In this document: positions 6,356 to 11,424 of the stretch, one piece after another | Numbering within the stretch: the first letter of the stretch is position 1 | Layout: every line of letters starts with the position of its first letter | Assembly: GCA_041744735.1 (NCBI GenBank) | Contig: JBGTKH010000534.1 | Span: 1 to 11,424 of the forward strand | Direction: 5' to 3' | Length of the DNA stretch: 11,424 nucleotides | Source of the DNA: JBGTKH01 sp041744735 | GTDB taxonomy: Bacteria > Planctomycetota > Planctomycetia > Pirellulales > Pirellulaceae | The notes under the pieces: model-generated | Database searches by the model: none | What the model was told of the DNA's origin: nothing | The model's input: only the letters and a program-made list of their open reading frames with translations | Made by a program: the position numbers and the translations under genes

Positions 6356-7837
6356 ATGCCCCGCCGATCTTGCCCATTCGCTACTGGCCTATTGACGTTC
6401 TGTGTAACATTGTCCGCCGTTGCTGCCGAGCGGCCCAACGTTTTGTTTATTGCCGTCGATGACTTGCGGAGCGAATTGGGGTGCTATGGTGCAGCTCATA
6501 TCCACAGCCCGAACATTGATCGGCTGGCACGCACCGGCACCACGTTTTTGCGGGCGTATTGCCAGCAGGCGGTTTGTTCGCCGTCGCGAAGCAGCCTGAT
6601 GACGGGGCTGCGGCCGGATTCGACCAAGGTCTACGATCTGGTCACGCACTTCCGCACGCATGTGCCGGACGTGGTAACGCTGGGGCAACACTTCAAACAG
6701 AACGATTACTACTGCGTAAGCATGGGAAAGATCTATCACGGCGGCTACGACGACGAGCCGACGTGGAGCGAACCCGCGCGGAGACCAAAGAGCGGTGAAG
6801 GCTACGTCACTGCGGAGAACAAGAAGACTATTGCCAGCAAGATGGCCGACGCGAAAGTTCGTGGTCTAACCGGCACCGCGCTCAGCCGTGCGTCGCGGGG
6901 CACGGCCACCGAAATGGCCGATGTGCCCGATAACGCTTACACCGATGGCGCGGTCGCCGAGTTGGGTGTGGTCACGCTGCGGGAGTTGAGCAAGCGGGAC
7001 GAGCCATTCTTTCTGGCCGTCGGTTTTCTAAAGCCGCATCTTCCGTTCAACGCGCCGAAAAAGTATTGGGACATGTACGACCCGGCGCAGATCGAGCTGG
7101 CCCAGAATCCGTTCCCGCCCAAGAACGTCACGCCATACTCGTTGACGAACTCCGGCGAGATTCGCGTCTATGAAGGAATTCCCGCGAAGGACGACATCTC
7201 GGCTGAACAAGCGCGCGAGTTGAAGCACGGTTACTACGCGTGCATCAGCTACACGGATGCCAACGTCGGCCTCCTGTTGGACGAAGTGGACCGTCTCGGC
7301 TTGACCGAAAACACGATCGTCGTGCTGTGGGGAGACCACGGCTGGAAATTGGGCGAGCACAACGCTTGGTGCAAGCACACGAACTTTGAGAACGATGCCA
7401 ACGCGCCGCTGATTATTCGCTCGCCGCACCAGAAGGCACCCGGCGGCAAGACGCGCGGCTTGGTCGAGTTCGTCGACATCTATCCGACGCTCTGTGAATT
7501 GGCGGGCCTGTCGCTGCCCGGGCATCTTGAAGGGACGAGCGCCGCGCCGCTGCTCGATGATCCCAATCTGCCGTGGAAGCCGGCCGCCTTCAGCCAATAC
7601 CCGCGTGGCACGGTGATGGGTTACTCGATGAAGACGGACCGTTATCGCTTCACGGCCTGGAAGGCGAACAAAACAGGAAATGTGCTCGCCGCCGAATTGT
7701 ACGACCACGAGACTGACCCTGCCGAAAACGACAACGTCGCCGGCCAGCCAGAAAACGCCGTACTCGTGGCCCGCTTGCGAAAGCAACTCGACGCCGGGTG
7801 GCGCGATGCACGGCCGAGCGCTCCGGGTAACCAGTAA
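6356..7837 (+). CDS. Secreted sulfatase, iduronate-2-sulfatase-like (type I, formylglycine-dependent)
   Basis: Hydrolyses sulfate esters, most likely on a polysaccharide outside the cytoplasm. ATG 6356 is chosen because AGGAG (6344-6348) sits 7 nt upstream; an in-frame GTG at 6341 overlaps that site. Residues 1-24 are a signal peptide ending SAVAA. Catalytic features: D35-D36 metal ligands in FIAVDDLR, the sulfatase signature C74-S-P-S-R78 whose Cys would be converted to formylglycine, K125 and H128 in GKIYHGG, KPHLPF, and D327-H328 in LWGDHGWKLGEH followed by WCKHTNFE. The last block is typical of iduronate-2-sulfatase-like enzymes (SulfAtlas S1_7-type); closeness to that subfamily is judged from motifs only. 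At 493 aa the length is usual and the gene looks intact. It lies 54 nt after the sialidase/oxidoreductase gene with no visible terminator, suggesting an operon. The maturing formylglycine-generating enzyme is not in this window. Confidence 0.9.
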   Translation: MPRRSCPFATGLLTFCVTLSAVAAERPNVLFIAVDDLRSELGCYGAAHIHSPNIDRLARTGTTFLRAYCQQAVCSPSRSSLMTGLRPDSTKVYDLVTHFRTHVPDVVTLGQHFKQNDYYCVSMGKIYHGGYDDEPTWSEPARRPKSGEGYVTAENKKTIASKMADAKVRGLTGTALSRASRGTATEMADVPDNAYTDGAVAELGVVTLRELSKRDEPFFLAVGFLKPHLPFNAPKKYWDMYDPAQIELAQNPFPPKNVTPYSLTNSGEIRVYEGIPAKDDISAEQARELKHGYYACISYTDANVGLLLDEVDRLGLTENTIVVLWGDHGWKLGEHNAWCKHTNFENDANAPLIIRSPHQKAPGGKTRGLVEFVDIYPTLCELAGLSLPGHLEGTSAAPLLDDPNLPWKPAAFSQYPRGTVMGYSMKTDRYRFTAWKANKTGNVLAAELYDHETDPAENDNVAGQPENAVLVARLRKQLDAGWRDARPSAPGNQ

Positions 7838-7865
7838 TGTGAGTGCGTTTCAGAGCCCGCGTTTC

Positions 7866-7910
7866 GTAGCGGAATTCGTGAGGATTCCGAAGTTTCACAA
7901 CTTCGGCTAC
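7866..7910. repeat. REPIN-like inverted pair between convergent genes
   Basis: The forward unit 7866-7889 has foot GTAG, arms CGGAATTC and GGATTCCG (one mismatch) and loop GTGA. The inverted unit 7887-7910 has stem CGAAGTT/AACTTCG, loop TCAC and ends in CTAC. The two units share 3 bases. It lies in the 143-nt gap between the convergent sulfatase and hypothetical genes, a common place for BIMEs, and could act as a transcript-end hairpin for either side. No T-tract follows, so a classical intrinsic terminator is not supported. Confidence 0.82.
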
Positions 7911-7980
7911 GGTTTTGGAGAGCTTTCTTATCAGGAAGCCGTTGTGAGGTGTGAGGATGGTTTTGCGGGTGAGGCAGTCC

Positions 7981-8907
7981 TCAGTCCGGCAAATTGGCGA
8001 TCTTATCGAGCAATTGCTGTTTCAAGTTGCCGGTGGCCCGCGCGGCGGCTTGGCGGTAATAGATCTTTGCCACGTTCGGCTGGCCCGCTTCTTCCACGCC
8101 GCGGGCACGCTCGATCAAAGCCAACACCTCTTGCTGTTTGTATTCAAGTTCGGCTGCTTGTTGGCGTTGAATGTCGGCCACGCTGATGTCGCCGTGATTG
8201 GCGGTGCTGCGGGCCGCGCTGCCCGACGAGCCGACGGTTGGCGGCGGTTCCTCTTGCTGCTTGGCTAGCCCGTCGCGGGCGATCTGCTTGGCGGCTTCTA
8301 CCGGGTCGCTCTGATTCATTCGTTGTTGATACTCGCGAATCTTCTCGCGCAGCGGACTGGTGTAGTACGGCTGGACCGGTCCGAACGACGCTGGCGGCAG
8401 CGTGAACGCGCCGACCACCGGCACGATGCCGGTCACAAACGGCGTTTGGGACGTGTCCGAAAACGTGCCGGGGAAACCGTTCGTCACGGTCACGCTGGGC
8501 ACTTGTGAAATGTGGCTGCGGCTGCTCCCTTGCCCGAACGCGAAGTTGAAGAACAGATCGACGTCTTTGCCCAGCCGCGCGAACCCGAATTGGCCGTCCG
8601 TCGCCGGATCATGGCCGCCGAACGGTGGCACCGCTGAGTTGAACCCGCTTTGTTGGAACATGATGTTGCCGTTGGGATTGAATTGACCGTTCGGCAATAG
8701 CCCCACAACCGCCGATTGTCCCGGCGGCAACGTAGCCGGATTCGGGCCGGCGATGTTGAAGCCGAAGTTGAAGCCGATCCGTTCGTAGAAGCTGTCGTTC
8801 AGCGTGTGAAACGGCGTGCTGATGTGAGCTTGCTGAGCCAACCCGCACTCGGCGCTCAACCCTGCGAACAGCAGCGCGACGAATACGAACCCGCGGCGTG
8901 ATGACAT
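7981..8907 (-). CDS. Secreted planctomycete hypothetical protein with a helical, TPR-like C-terminus
   Basis: Function unknown. The start at 8907 is set by a strong ribosome binding site (GGAGGAGGT on the minus strand, 8923-8915) 7 nt upstream; an earlier ATG (8928) overlaps that site. Of 308 aa, residues 1-25 are a signal peptide (cleavage near GLA-QQ). STPFHTLNDSFYERIGFNFG (30-49) resembles a stretch I recall from other planctomycete secreted hypotheticals. Residues 50-170 are rich in Gly, Pro, Phe and Asn (LPNGQFNPNGNIMFQQSGFN) and probably beta-rich or partly unstructured. A helix follows (184-215), then a low-complexity PPPTVGSSGSAARS linker. Residues 234-305 are strongly helical (QQAAELEYKQQEVLALIERA, KIYYRQAAARATGNLKQQLL), like a TPR-type repeat. 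It is convergent with the sulfatase and divergent from the thioredoxin-like gene, so it is transcribed alone. An envelope-associated role is only inferred. Confidence 0.82.
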   Translation of the reverse strand: MSSRRGFVFVALLFAGLSAECGLAQQAHISTPFHTLNDSFYERIGFNFGFNIAGPNPATLPPGQSAVVGLLPNGQFNPNGNIMFQQSGFNSAVPPFGGHDPATDGQFGFARLGKDVDLFFNFAFGQGSSRSHISQVPSVTVTNGFPGTFSDTSQTPFVTGIVPVVGAFTLPPASFGPVQPYYTSPLREKIREYQQRMNQSDPVEAAKQIARDGLAKQQEEPPPTVGSSGSAARSTANHGDISVADIQRQQAAELEYKQQEVLALIERARGVEEAGQPNVAKIYYRQAAARATGNLKQQLLDKIANLPD

Positions 8908-8914
8908 GGCTCTC

Positions 8915-8923
8915 ACCTCCTCC
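8915..8923 (-). promoter_or_regulatory. Strong ribosome binding site deciding the start of the minus-strand gene
   Basis: On the minus strand the sequence reads GGAGGAGGT, close to a perfect anti-16S match, with a 7-nt spacer to the ATG at 8907. It excludes the upstream ATG at 8928. Confidence 0.75.
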
Positions 8924-9035
8924 GTCACTTAACACCTGGCGCATCCGGCTCGAACCAATCCGCCGAACCGCGCCGCCCCCGACGCCCTGCATTGTATCGG
9001 CTCACCAAACCCCGCGTCAATCAATCCGCTCTGCC

Positions 9036-9146
9036 GGTAGTGATACCATTTGACGAATTCGTAGGACGGACGCCCTCGTCCGTCCTATGTTTCACGCGGA
9101 TTCGCTGTCGGACGAGGGCGTCCGACCTACAAACGGTATCACTACC
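9036..9146. mobile_element. 111-bp MITE of the same family, carrying a REPIN as its core, with 8-bp target-site duplication
   Basis: The left end GGTAGTGATACCATTTG (9036-9052) and right end CAAACGGTATCACTACC (9130-9146) are inverted repeats matching at 16 of 17 bases. GCTCTGCC flanks both sides directly (9028-9035, 9147-9154), a perfect 8-bp target-site duplication. As in the 942-1094 element, one end reads ACCG and the other ACCA, here in opposite orientation. The core differs completely: it is a GTAGG-type REPIN (9061-9130). It lies between two divergent genes, 84 nt before the thioredoxin-like start, and may separate that gene from its original promoter. No coding capacity. Confidence 0.88.
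9061..9130. repeat. REPIN-like inverted pair nested in the MITE
   Basis: The outer arms 9061-9082 and 9109-9130 are inverted at 21 of 22 bases. Each half also folds alone: the left unit (9061-9085) has stem GACGGACG/CGTCCGTC with loop CCCT, and the right unit (9106-9130, minus strand) has stem GTCGGACG/CGTCCGAC with the same loop. The A-T pair in one unit is replaced by T-A in the other, so both arms changed together. Feet are GTAG and CTAC. Confidence 0.85.
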
Positions 9147-9229
9147 GCTCTGCCACGTTGACGAATCGATCTTACCAAGGGAAACTAATAGCCAAGAACG
9201 GTGCTTCAATCGCTACGACGGAGAAAGCC

Positions 9230-9997
9230 ATGATTATCTCAGATTACGCATTGATTCACCGCCGGCAATTGGCCGCGGGGTTGACGACAGCCGTAATGTT
9301 ATCCGCTTGCGTTACGCTGGCAGGCTGTTCGCAAACTTCGTCCAACGGCACCGGCACGACGACAGGCCTCGGCAACTCATCGCCGTCAACCAATAGCTTG
9401 ATCGCCGAGGGCGAAACGGAATTGGGTCCATACTCAAACGGTACCGGCGCGACGAGCGGCCCGAAAGTCGAAGTGCCGGTCGTCGAAGCACCCCAGCCGC
9501 AGTTTCACAAGCCCGAAGTGGTGCTCAGCGAAGCGTACGCCCAGACGTGTCTGGTAAAAGTCGGCGACGCGATGCCGCAGTTGATGCTGACTGACTTGGA
9601 CGGCAACCCGCAAGCGCTGGATGCGCTGCGCGGCGAGAAGCTGACCATCGTCGTGTTTTGGAGTAAGGGCAAGGCCTACGCTCGCGAACAGTTCACGCGG
9701 CTGGGATTCGATGTGCTCGATCGATTCTCCGGGCTGGGCGTGGGCCTAGTCGCGATCAACGTCGGCGACTTGGCCGAGGACGTGAAGAAGATGTACGACG
9801 AAGTCGGCCGCGAATTCCCCTGCCTGCTCGATCCCGATGGCGCCGCGTTCGCCGCAGTCGCCACAGAGAAGCTGCCGCGCACTTACGTAATCGATCCCGC
9901 GGGCAAGATTCTGTGGTTCGACATCGGCTACTCGCAGTCCACCGAGCGTGAACTAAACAACGCGGTGAACTACTTTTTGCAACCGCCTCCAAAATAG
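9230..9997 (+). CDS. Lipoprotein with a thioredoxin/TlpA-like fold lacking the CXXC motif
   Basis: ATG 9230 follows GGAGA (9220-9224) and begins a lipoprotein signal; the upstream in-frame TTG (9158) would place 24 residues before it and is rejected. The lipobox LAGC gives lipidated C33 in a 255-aa protein. Residues 34-95 are a Ser/Thr/Gly-rich tether. Residues 110-250 match the AhpC/TSA-TlpA thioredoxin fold: VGDAMPQLMLTDLDGNPQAL, LTIVVFWSKGKAYAREQF (138-155), GVGLVAINVGD, FPCLLDPDG, and LPRTYVIDPAGKILWF with the expected cis-Pro (P216). At the active site, where FWxxWCxxC is expected, the sequence is FWSKGKAYA: both cysteines are missing (K148 and A151 by alignment). Only C107 and C198 remain in the mature domain. 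Thiol-disulfide exchange by the usual mechanism is therefore unlikely; a structural or binding role, or a one-Cys chemistry at C198, is possible. The MITE ends 83 nt upstream. Confidence 0.85.
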   Translation: MIISDYALIHRRQLAAGLTTAVMLSACVTLAGCSQTSSNGTGTTTGLGNSSPSTNSLIAEGETELGPYSNGTGATSGPKVEVPVVEAPQPQFHKPEVVLSEAYAQTCLVKVGDAMPQLMLTDLDGNPQALDALRGEKLTIVVFWSKGKAYAREQFTRLGFDVLDRFSGLGVGLVAINVGDLAEDVKKMYDEVGREFPCLLDPDGAAFAAVATEKLPRTYVIDPAGKILWFDIGYSQSTERELNNAVNYFLQPPPK

Positions 9998-10126
9998 GCC
10001 GGATTGCGTCAATTGGAAAACATCTCTTGGACGGCCCTTAGGAAATTGGTACCCTATCGCACCCAACCGGCTTGCGTTGTGCGCTAGGTTGCCTTGTCTG
10101 GGAAGTCTGACCAGTGGGATCGCGAT

Positions 10127-10147
10127 GGCCGCTGTTTACCAGCGGCC
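10127..10147. other. Hairpin in the leader of the Ser/Thr-rich lipoprotein gene
   Basis: GGCCGCTG (10127-10134) pairs perfectly with CAGCGGCC (10140-10147) around the loop TTTAC, 47 nt before the start at 10195. It has no GTAG foot and so does not belong to the REP-like family. No T-tract follows. It may stabilise the leader or be chance in GC-rich DNA. Confidence 0.4.
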
Positions 10148-10194
10148 TCGGGCGACGTCCCATGTGCCTTGAATTGGCGGAAAGGGATCTGCCG

Positions 10195-10887
10195 ATGATG
10201 CGATTTGTTGTTTTGCTCTTGGCCACGATATTGTTCGCCGGTTGCCGGTCGGCTGGTCCGGGAGCTAGCCCTTTCGGCGCGACGCGAGTTCCGCCGCCGT
10301 CGACCGGCAGCTATGGAGCGCCCAACTCGTACTATCAAACGCCCAGCCAGCCGAGCACGCAGCCGTACGGTGCGCTCCTTGGCGACACTTCGACCTCGTT
10401 AGCGGGCAGTCCCACAAGCCGTTCCGCTGACATATCGGCAAGCGAGCCGACCGGACTCAACTGGCAAGCGGCGGGCAGCAGAAACTCGAGCGTTACGATA
10501 GATCAAACGGCAGCACTCGGCACGGGGCTATCAGCGCAGAGTAATGTGGCTCCCGCTCGCTTCAATTCGCAAGCCAGCATCAACACACCCAGTTCGTCTG
10601 GCTCCATAGACAACACGTCCGCTAGCGGCACGACATATTCCAATTCAATCGCGCAGCTCAACGGCATGCGTGTGAATGACGCCACTCTACTAGCCGAACC
10701 AGCCCGCTTTACTCCGGACAACCGTCTGATCGAAATCACACAACTCCCACCATCCACACAGCCCATCAACGGCACCAACAGCCTGAGTTCGACATCCACG
10801 ACCTCAGCATCAAGTGCCGGCGGAAGCCTGACTGCCACGGCTGATGCGAGTTCATCGAGCGGTCAACTGCGCTGGCGCTCACGGTAG
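10195..10887 (+). CDS. Ser/Thr-rich putative lipoprotein of unknown function
   Basis: The start at 10195 is preferred: AAGGGA (10182-10187) lies 7 nt upstream and the frame opens a short lipoprotein signal MMRFVVLLLATILFAGC with lipidated C17. ATG 10198 is an equally possible start. The 230-aa product has no recognisable domain. It is dominated by Ser, Thr, Ala, Gly, Asn, Pro and Gln, with a Pro/Tyr/Gln stretch (APNSYYQTPSQPSTQP) and a C-terminal Ser/Thr run (NSLSSTSTTSASSAGGSLTA) ending in LRWRSR. This composition suggests an extended, unstructured surface or periplasmic tether. A moderately conserved-looking patch is LNGMRVNDATLLAEPARFTP. It follows the thioredoxin-like gene by 197 nt in the same direction, but the gap and the leader hairpin argue against tight coupling. 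The gene is real by its lipobox and ribosome binding site; function unknown. Confidence 0.72.
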   Translation: MMRFVVLLLATILFAGCRSAGPGASPFGATRVPPPSTGSYGAPNSYYQTPSQPSTQPYGALLGDTSTSLAGSPTSRSADISASEPTGLNWQAAGSRNSSVTIDQTAALGTGLSAQSNVAPARFNSQASINTPSSSGSIDNTSASGTTYSNSIAQLNGMRVNDATLLAEPARFTPDNRLIEITQLPPSTQPINGTNSLSSTSTTSASSAGGSLTATADASSSSGQLRWRSR

Positions 10888-10936
10888 ATCTGCAGCCGAT
10901 TTATTAACACGCGGAACCAGTGCCGGCCACGGGGAT

Positions 10937-11185
10937 TTAGCAGGATTCCAGTTCTTCCCAGCGCTCGTAGGCGGACGCGAGTTGGGCGGTCAGGTCTTTT
11001 AGCCGCGATTGTTCGGCGGCGAGGCGGTCGCCGGGTTGTTGGTAGAAGTTGGGCTGGGCCATCGCTTCGTGTAATGATGCAATCTCGGCTTCGAGTTGTT
11101 CGATTGTCGCGGGTAGCGATGCCAGCTCTTCTTGCTGCTTGTATGTCAAGCGGCGCTTCGGTTGTTTGTCCGGCGCGCCAGGACG
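10937..11185 (-). pseudogene. 3' fragment of an ABC-F (Uup-like) ATPase gene: C-terminal coiled-coil domain
   Basis: The minus strand encodes about 83 residues: RPGAPDKQPKRRLTYKQQEE, then LASLPATIEQLEAEIASLHE, AMAQPNFYQQPGDRLAAEQ and LKDLTAQLASAYERWEELES, ending at TAA (10939-10937). This is the typical linker plus C-terminal coiled coil of Uup-type ABC-F proteins, which bind DNA or ribosomes through this domain. The two ATP-binding cassettes (about 500 residues) should precede it but do not: the frame meets TAA at 11188-11186, and upstream sequence in other frames shows no cassette motif. A TTG at 11149 could in principle start a 70-aa protein, but no good ribosome binding site was seen. The best reading is a truncated remnant, with a breakpoint near 11186. 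Confidence 0.7.
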
Positions 11186-11292
11186 TTAATGGCGGATCGT
11201 ATTGGCAAGGCCAACGCCAGTGTTCAACATGTGGTAAGATTGTGGTGGTGAGTTGGCCTGCGTCGACGAGCTAGATCCCAGAAGAGTTTTTG
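11186..11292. other. Intergenic junction with no supported gene
   Basis: The stretch separates the Uup-like fragment from the last gene. One plus-strand frame reads GGSYWQGQRQCSTCGKIVVV with a CxxC, but it has no start, ribosome binding site or family resemblance I recognise. It probably contains the breakpoint that removed the Uup 5' part and the promoter of the gene at 11293. Confidence 0.4.
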
Positions 11293-11424
11293 ATGGCGAC
11301 CGTTGATCGTCCCACCCCATTGATGGAAGAACTGGCCGATTTCCTGGCGCGCGGCCCGTCTCCTCAGCAATTGCTGAGCTTTCGTCCGTCGCAGGCCGTG
11401 CAGCGCCGAGCGCAGGAATTATTG
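11293..11424 (+). CDS. N-terminus of a small helical protein of unknown function (3' end outside the window)
   Basis: ATG 11293 follows a purine-rich AGAAGAG (11280-11286). The 44 visible residues (MATVDRPTPLMEELADFLAR, then GPSPQQLLSFRPSQAVQRRA, then QELL) run open to the window edge. The pattern of an amphipathic helix, GPSPQQLLSFRPS and then a charged QRRAQELL helix resembles small proteins found in cyanobacteria and planctomycetes, often encoded directly before an HNH or PIN-type nuclease. I recall that association from memory and cannot confirm it here. If so, it may be half of a small toxin-antitoxin-like pair. No function is claimed. Confidence 0.6.
   Translation, partial: MATVDRPTPLMEELADFLARGPSPQQLLSFRPSQAVQRRAQELL

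Noticed and set aside
7028..7786. Long minus-strand reading frame (252 aa) inside the sulfatase gene
   Set aside because: It is opposite a sulfatase with all catalytic motifs intact; no signal peptide, ribosome binding site or recognisable domain.
7866..7910. Classical Rho-independent terminator after the sulfatase
   Set aside because: Hairpins are present but no T-tract follows on either strand, and the sequence belongs to the dispersed GTAG repeat family.
9158..9229. TTG start at 9158 for the thioredoxin-like gene
   Set aside because: It would bury the lipoprotein signal 24 residues in. ATG 9230 has a ribosome binding site and a proper lipobox.
11074..11274. Plus-strand reading frame with a CxxC motif
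   Set aside because: It is antisense to the Uup-like coding fragment for most of its length, has no ribosome binding site and matches no family I recognise.

Overview
The window looks like an accessory stretch of a planctomycete chromosome, most likely Pirellulales-like. The evidence is the combination of a secreted sialidase joined to PF12831-type FAD oxidoreductases, a secreted iduronate-2-sulfatase-like sulfatase, planctomycete-style secreted and lipoprotein hypotheticals, GC-rich coding sequence and a high density of small palindromic repeats. This placement is inferred from gene content only.

Layout. 1-495 is the 3' end of a type ISP restriction-modification gene carrying an in-frame repeat array. 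489-1239 is a decayed region on the minus strand: the remnant of an Rpn/DUF4351-like gene, interrupted by a 153-bp MITE, with a small fragment of a paralogue beyond its 3' end. 1280-6301 is a very large secreted protein (1673 aa) made of a sialidase domain followed by two FAD-dependent oxidoreductase domains. 6356-7837 is a secreted sulfatase, 54 nt downstream and probably co-transcribed. 7981-8907 (minus) is a secreted planctomycete hypothetical protein. 8908-9229 is a divergent intergenic region holding a second MITE of the same family. 9230-9997 is a lipoprotein with a thioredoxin fold but no catalytic cysteines. 10195-10887 is a Ser/Thr-rich lipoprotein. 10937-11185 (minus) is a C-terminal fragment of an ABC-F (Uup-like) ATPase. 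11293 to the window end is the start of a small unidentified protein.

The sialidase/oxidoreductase fusion and the sulfatase form a plausible exported glycan-attack unit: removal of sialic-acid-like terminal sugars, oxidation or modification of sugars, and desulfation.

The most striking feature is the repeat landscape. Fifteen units of about 24 nt, each with a GTAG foot followed by a hairpin (CTAC after the hairpin when inverted), are spread over seven loci, and in six of these loci they are arranged as inverted pairs. This is the architecture of REP/BIME/REPIN elements mobilised by RAYT (TnpA-REP) transposases. Stem sequences differ between copies, but both arms change together. Several copies are inside genes, read through in frame, and they sit exactly at the domain junctions of the giant fusion protein. 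Separately, two MITEs share terminal inverted repeats (GGTRGTGATACCRTTTG) and each has a perfect 8-bp target-site duplication. One carries a REPIN as its core. The other interrupts the Rpn-like gene so cleanly that removing it and one target copy restores the reading frame. No CRISPR array, tRNA, rRNA or transposase gene was seen.
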